Below, piece by piece: positions 5,976 to 9,338 of a stretch of DNA of 9,338 nucleotides. Position numbers and translations under genes: made by a program. The notes under the pieces were generated by a model that was given only the letters and a program-made list of their open reading frames with translations, did no database searches and was not told where the DNA came from. The stretch is from contig CAKROE010000087.1 in NCBI GenBank assembly GCA_934371915.1, forward strand, positions 1 through 9,338. The letters are read 5' to 3'. How positions within the stretch are numbered: position 1 is the first letter of the stretch; every line of letters begins with the position of its first letter. Source of the DNA: an uncultured Blautia sp. (GTDB lineage Bacteria > Bacillota > Clostridia > Lachnospirales > Lachnospiraceae).

Positions 5976-6758
5976 TTATCTCGTTTTTTTTTCGATAAAA
6001 CGGAGTTTGTGCCAGTTTCCGTCTTTCATCCGGTATTCCATCGCAATTGTTTCTTCCTTTTTCATCCGCTCCGGAAGTGTGGAAAGATCCGCAAATTTGA
6101 GAAAAGCTTCCTGATATTCCTCTGCAACAAAGTCTTTGCAGATTTTTTTGTTGCCCTGAGATACGCATCCGCTTTTCAAAAATTTCATGTGTACCCTGTC
6201 TCTGTTGGATATTTCCTCAAACCAGTCCGCTTCAATATCGATTCTTGAAATATACTGATATGTTTTTGCAATGGACGATATAATCTCATTGCTCAGTCTT
6301 GTTTCATCCAGTGCTCTCTGAAGTTTCTCCTGAATTGCTTTCTCTTTATAAAGAATACTGTCTATATTCCGGTATCCCAGAAAAATATAAAATTTGCTTT
6401 TGTCCGCCTTCTCTTTTACTGCGTAGGCTTCATAATAACTGTCTTTTCCTTCTTTTGAAACGCTGTGATAATGATATGTAATCTTCTCGTTCTCAAGAAG
6501 TCGTTTTTTCATATTTTTGCATAAATGCCAGTCCAGAAATTCTTCTCTGTCCTCTTTCAGTATAAATGCTTCGGCATATTGTTGAGCATATTCATCAAAA
6601 GCCGGAATTGTCCGCGCCTGTTCTGCAATCAATCTGGCATTCGTATTGGATACCATCCTCAGAATTTCATATTTTCCTGAATTGAGTTCTATATGATACA
6701 GAGAAACATACTCCGGCAATAATTTATTTAAAGCATATTCTTCTTTATGTGAAAACAT
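5976..6758 (-). CDS. Hybrid histidine kinase, N-terminal PAS-like sensor half
   Basis: About 260 residues forming two PAS-like regions, about residues 10-135 and 155-258. The second has the PAS-PAC end pattern MEYRMKDGNWHKLRFIEKK, which should lead on to the kinase half. Instead the frame runs through nine A and stops at TAA 5976-5978. No membrane helix or signal peptide is visible, so the sensor is probably cytoplasmic; the ligand is unknown. I chose ATG 6758 over the in-frame TTG at 6776 because GAAAGGA overlaps that TTG region and stands 9 bases before the ATG. If translated alone the product would be a sensor without a kinase. A 682-residue protein results if one A is skipped, by polymerase slippage, ribosomal shift, or because the base count is a sequencing error. 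Confidence 0.82.
   Translation of the reverse strand: MFSHKEEYALNKLLPEYVSLYHIELNSGKYEILRMVSNTNARLIAEQARTIPAFDEYAQQYAEAFILKEDREEFLDWHLCKNMKKRLLENEKITYHYHSVSKEGKDSYYEAYAVKEKADKSKFYIFLGYRNIDSILYKEKAIQEKLQRALDETRLSNEIISSIAKTYQYISRIDIEADWFEEISNRDRVHMKFLKSGCVSQGNKKICKDFVAEEYQEAFLKFADLSTLPERMKKEETIAMEYRMKDGNWHKLRFIEKKTR
5984..5992 (-). repeat. A9 homopolymer splitting the hybrid kinase gene
   Basis: On the minus strand GAAAAAAAAACG encodes EKKT and then a stop. With eight A it would encode EKKRD and join the kinase frame. Nine A is long enough for replication slippage and for RNA polymerase slippage, so part of the transcripts or cells may carry the open frame. Confidence 0.85.
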
Positions 6759-6965
6759 CGTATCTAATCCTTTCAAAGTAACTCTGCCGGAAGCCCCTCT
6801 TTCCGTTAAAGTCTTTATCTGCTCCTGTCTGATATCTTTCCAGCTGCCGCATAATGCCTGATTTTTTTCAAGTATAGCATTTCTGCATAATATTTTCTAC
6901 CCAAAAGAGCATCCTTATGTTTGTCTTCTGATCCCCGCTGCAATTACTTTTTCATAATCTGTTTC
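6759..6965 (-). other. Intergenic region carrying the kinase promoter
   Basis: No gene is seen. It contains the promoter at 6871-6899, a leader of about 110 nt and a small hairpin (CGGAA/TTCCG near 6790-6806). No convincing terminator follows the copper gene's stop at 6966, so read-through into the kinase is possible. Confidence 0.6.
6871..6899 (-). promoter_or_regulatory. Promoter for the hybrid kinase
   Basis: Minus strand: -35 TAGAAA (6899-6894), 17-nt spacer, extended -10 TGCTATACT (6879-6871). The -35 matches consensus at four of six bases. The extended -10 is identical to the one before the MYG1 gene. Confidence 0.6.
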
Positions 6966-8390
6966 TCAACTTTCCACATGAATTTTTCCTGTGATCATTC
7001 CCATCCAGCAGGTATAAGTATATGAGCCTGCTTCTGTCGGGGTAAATTCGATCACATTTTCTCCCGGATTGAAGCTGTACTGAATGCCCAGATTCTGCTG
7101 TATGATAGAATAGTTACATCCATTGATGCTTCCGTCCGGTGCATCGATCGTCCATTCTACAGGCTCCCCTGCTTTTACCGTAATGTCCGGATAACTTCCT
7201 GCCTGCAGAGTGCTTGTCACATACTGGATGCCGTTTGTATCTGTAGTGCTGTTTGTGTCTGACTCGGTGCTTTGATCTTCATCTCCTGCTGAGCTGTCTG
7301 CAAGCGCACTCTCTGAATTTTTTTTTGGTGGGTTTATATTTTCTGTACTCGCATTTATGTTTTCTGTCATTAATGTCTCAGTAGTTTTACTGCTTATACC
7401 TGACAGCGTGCCGCCCTGTACCATCATGGAAAGTCCCATGACAACCACCAGAATCGAGCCGGCTTTCAGCACCTGTCTTGTAAATTTTTTGCCAAGCATT
7501 GACACTGCAGAACCAAATCCAAACATCAGCGGAACCGTACCCAGGCTAAAACAAAACATAGATACCGCCCCTGTCAGATAGCTTCCCGAAGCCAGCGCAA
7601 CGATCTGCATAGACTGTAATGGTCCACACGGCATAAATCCGTTGCAGAGTCCGATTATAAATGGAGTTCTGCTTTTTCCTGCTGGTCTTGTAATTATATT
7701 TCTGCCAAAGTTCGGAATGCGTAATTTCAGTTTTCGAAGACCCGGAAAAATTCCCAGCATGTTTATTCCCATAACTACCATAATGATTCCGGCAAACAAT
7801 TTCAGCATTCCCTGGAAGAAGGTAGAAGTCTGAATGCCGGCGCCGATTCCTGCAAGTGCTCCGATTGCACCAAGTATGCCTCCGATCACGGTATAAGAAA
7901 TCACACGTCCAATGTTGTATTGCAGTGAATTACGGAACATTGAGCCATTTTTTTCACTTGACAAAGTCTGTGATAAATTAATTCCACTGCACATGGCTAT
8001 ACAGTGTACGGAAGTGATCAGTCCAATCACAAACAATGCTCCATATCCCATCTCACTGTCCGCAAGCTTTCCCGGTGCCAGACGGTTCAGAATTCCCAAA
8101 CGCTGCAAAAGGAAAAATATTACTGCGATGATTGCAATTTCACGTACTGCCCGGATTATGTTTTCTTTTTTTGATGTGTTCTGAGTGGAGGCGCTGTAGC
8201 CCAGACTATTAATCCTCGCTATGATCTGCTCCATACTGATTTTTTTCGGATCATATGTTATTTCAGCAACTCCTGTCTCATAGCTGACGGAAGTTTCTGT
8301 GATTCCACTGGTCTGCTGCAGTGTGGATGCAATTCTGTTCTGACAGTTAATACAGGTCATTCCATTAACGTATATTTTCTGATGTTTCAT
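6966..8390 (-). CDS. HMA / DsbD-like membrane / cupredoxin copper-handling fusion protein
   Basis: A 474-residue three-part protein. Residues 1-70 are a heavy-metal-associated domain with GMTCINC (C13, C16). Residues 80-325 carry about seven hydrophobic helices of the DsbD_2/UreH-like (TauE/SafE-annotated) type with SVHCIAMCSG (C130, C134) and GFMPCGPLQSMQ (C255). Residues 330-390 are a Ser/Thr/Asp/Glu-rich linker. Residues 395-474 are a cupredoxin with NGCNYSII (C425) and TCWMGMITGKI (C461, M463, M465) as likely copper ligands. The family is known in anaerobic Firmicutes and is linked to copper or silver handling; moving metal or electrons across the membrane to the outer cupredoxin is inference. 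AAAGGAAA stands just before the ATG. The gene has its own promoter, with a terminator-like hairpin in its leader. A run of nine A lies in the linker, in frame. Confidence 0.9.
   Translation of the reverse strand: MKHQKIYVNGMTCINCQNRIASTLQQTSGITETSVSYETGVAEITYDPKKISMEQIIARINSLGYSASTQNTSKKENIIRAVREIAIIAVIFFLLQRLGILNRLAPGKLADSEMGYGALFVIGLITSVHCIAMCSGINLSQTLSSEKNGSMFRNSLQYNIGRVISYTVIGGILGAIGALAGIGAGIQTSTFFQGMLKLFAGIIMVVMGINMLGIFPGLRKLKLRIPNFGRNIITRPAGKSRTPFIIGLCNGFMPCGPLQSMQIVALASGSYLTGAVSMFCFSLGTVPLMFGFGSAVSMLGKKFTRQVLKAGSILVVVMGLSMMVQGGTLSGISSKTTETLMTENINASTENINPPKKNSESALADSSAGDEDQSTESDTNSTTDTNGIQYVTSTLQAGSYPDITVKAGEPVEWTIDAPDGSINGCNYSIIQQNLGIQYSFNPGENVIEFTPTEAGSYTYTCWMGMITGKIHVES
7318..7326 (-). 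repeat. A9 homopolymer in the copper protein linker
   Basis: Nine A on the minus strand encode the Lys-Lys of PPKKNSES at about residues 355-358. The frame is intact here. A one-base slip would remove the cupredoxin domain and leave the HMA and membrane parts. Confidence 0.8.
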
Positions 8391-8413
8391 TTTGTTTCCT
8401 TTCTGATGAAGTC

Positions 8414-8461
8414 AAAACAAAAGACTGTCACAATAGTTTATCTACTGTAACAGCCTTGTTT
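8414..8461 (-). terminator. Intrinsic terminator hairpin, after rsmH and within the copper gene leader
   Basis: A 16-bp continuous stem with three G-U pairs (8442-8457 with 8421-8436), a 5-nt loop and a further four base pairs beyond a TT bulge. On the minus strand it ends in TCTTTTGTTTTG. It could terminate rsmH, whose stop is about 100 bases upstream, but it also lies downstream of the putative copper gene promoter. Confidence 0.75.
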
Positions 8462-8483
8462 AACATATCTTTATGATAGGTTT

Positions 8484-8512
8484 ATTGTAATAATCCTTTG
8501 TCGTACTGTCAA
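8484..8512 (-). promoter_or_regulatory. Promoter for the copper protein gene
   Basis: Minus strand: a perfect -35 TTGACA (8512-8507), 17-nt spacer and -10 TACAAT (8489-8484), five of six to consensus. The start point would be near 8477, leaving a leader of about 85 nt that includes the terminator-like hairpin. Confidence 0.75.
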
Positions 8513-8562
8513 TACTTTTGATTCACTTCACAGAATCTTCATTTTTGTTTGACATAAATGCT

Positions 8563-9338
8563 TCAGGCTTTAATCGCCCAGCGCATTTTTGTGGATCTGG
8601 CTCTGCCGTTCTGGGCACATTCCTGTGCGGACGGGCGAATCACATCTTTGGCATAGTCGGAATAGATTCCTGCTTTATAGCCCGCCTTAAGTGCTTTCTT
8701 TACAAGCTTGTCTTCTCCTGAATGGAACGTCAGAATTGCCACACGTCCGCCCGGTTTGAGGGCATCCGGCAGTTTTTCCATAAATTCATACAGAACTTCA
8801 AACTCTCGGTTCACATCGATACGCAGCGCCTGAAATACTCTCTGGCAGGTCTTGCGGACGGTATCTTTGCGTTCTTTTTCTGGAATAAAAGAAAGCGTCT
8901 TCTCGATGATCTCACGCAATTTTGTCGTAGTATCCACGCGATTCCCCTTGCGGATCTCGTCCGTGATTGCCTTTGCGATTTCCTCGCAATACGGTTCATC
9001 GGAATTTTCATAAAGCATTCCGGCAAGTTCATCACGACTGATTGTGTCAAGCTTCTCTGCCGCGCTGATTCCCTTTTCCTGATTCAGGCGAAGATCAAGC
9101 GGTCCGTCTGCACGGAACGAAAAACCACGCTTCGGATTGTCAATCTGCATGGATGATACCCCGAGATCTGCAAGAATAAAATCAAATCCACCGGCTTCCT
9201 TTGCAATCTCGTCGATCGTACAGAAATTCTGAAGTCTGACCGTCAGAATGTCCTCTCCAAAGCCCTGCTCTGCCAGACGCTTACGGGTCTTTGCAGATTC
9301 CTCCGGATCCACATCTGTTGCATACATATGGCCTTCAC
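8563..9338 (-). CDS. rsmH: RsmH-type 16S rRNA cytosine-N4 methyltransferase paralog, N terminus off the edge
   Basis: RsmH methylates N4 of C1402 in 16S rRNA using S-adenosylmethionine. The frame continues past the window edge, so about 60 N-terminal residues with the first SAM motif are missing. Present are YATDVDPEE, DFILADLGVSSMQID, RGFSFRADGPLDLRL, the TTTKLREIIEK helix region, VFQALRIDVNREFEVL, GGRVAILTFHSGEDKLVK and the C-terminal RPSAQECAQNGRARSTKMRW. Differences from usual RsmH: the HPAT before FQALRI is missing (KTCQRV instead), SFHSLEDR reads TFHSGEDK, and the middle domain has KERKDT-type extra residues. The usual downstream partner ftsL is absent; a terminator and an unrelated gene follow instead. 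I infer a paralog outside the cell-division cluster; its true target may differ. The ATG at 9327 is internal. Confidence 0.85.
   Translation of the reverse strand, partial: EGHMYATDVDPEESAKTRKRLAEQGFGEDILTVRLQNFCTIDEIAKEAGGFDFILADLGVSSMQIDNPKRGFSFRADGPLDLRLNQEKGISAAEKLDTISRDELAGMLYENSDEPYCEEIAKAITDEIRKGNRVDTTTKLREIIEKTLSFIPEKERKDTVRKTCQRVFQALRIDVNREFEVLYEFMEKLPDALKPGGRVAILTFHSGEDKLVKKALKAGYKAGIYSDYAKDVIRPSAQECAQNGRARSTKMRWAIKA

Larger units (their letters stand above)
8391..8562 (-). other. Intergenic control region between the rsmH paralog and the copper gene
   Basis: Read on the minus strand it holds, in order, the rsmH stop flank, a consensus promoter (8512-8484), a 16-bp terminator-type hairpin (8461-8414) and the copper gene's ribosome binding site. 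An imperfect palindrome, TTATTGTAATAA (8482-8493, mismatched only at its centre), overlaps the -10 and could be an operator, but I cannot name the regulator. Confidence 0.6.

Noticed and set aside
4704..6949. Repeated 11-mer TGCAATTACTT at 4704-4714 and 6939-6949
   Set aside because: Several 11-mer matches are expected by chance in 9.3 kb; no inverted or flanking structure supports a mobile element.
8722..9156. Plus-strand open frame of 144 codons opposite the RsmH gene
   Set aside because: The minus strand encodes clear RsmH motifs over the same span; no start signal on the plus strand.
1..9338. CRISPR arrays, tRNA or rRNA genes, intact insertion sequences
   Set aside because: No regular repeats, no cloverleaf or rRNA signatures, and no transposase or paired terminal repeats were seen.

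Overview
The window looks like a chromosomal segment of a low-to-moderate-GC anaerobic Firmicute, most likely a gut Lachnospiraceae member (Blautia/Dorea/Ruminococcus-like). The basis is AGGAG-type ribosome binding sites, the codon style, a BirA-boxed bioB-bioY pair, a MYG1-family gene, a clostridial-type HMA/DsbD-like/cupredoxin copper protein and an RsmH paralog. This assignment rests on family resemblance read by eye, not on a database search.

Layout. Positions 1 to about 1,700 are a gene graveyard. It holds the remains of a KdpD sensor kinase and KdpE response regulator on the minus strand, collapsed by two apparent deletions; the C-terminal half of a DegV-family lipid-binding protein on the plus strand, with a 1-nt frameshift; a strong hairpin terminator; and a 37-codon fragment of a group II intron reverse transcriptase on the minus strand that keeps its YADD motif. 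From about 1,715 the sequence is in good order: a BirA operator overlapping a promoter, a structured leader, bioB (biotin synthase) and bioY (biotin ECF transporter S component). No other biotin-synthesis gene is present here, which fits a salvage operon importing biotin or dethiobiotin and finishing the last step.

The rest lies on the minus strand. Read in the direction of transcription it runs: an RsmH-type methyltransferase paralog cut by the right edge; a promoter followed by a strong terminator-like hairpin; a three-domain copper-handling membrane protein; a hybrid sensor histidine kinase whose frame is broken at a run of nine A; and a MYG1-family protein with a C-terminal extension that converges on bioY with only 7 bp between the stop codons.

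How the genes work together: bioB and bioY form one regulon under BirA. The kinase and the copper protein are neighbours and both contain an A9 tract, so both could be subject to slippage; no functional link between them is proven. The most notable items are the A9 break in the kinase, the operator/promoter overlap at bioB, the terminator inside the putative leader of the copper gene, the layered KdpDE deletion scar and the reverse transcriptase fragment hidden between degV and bioB.
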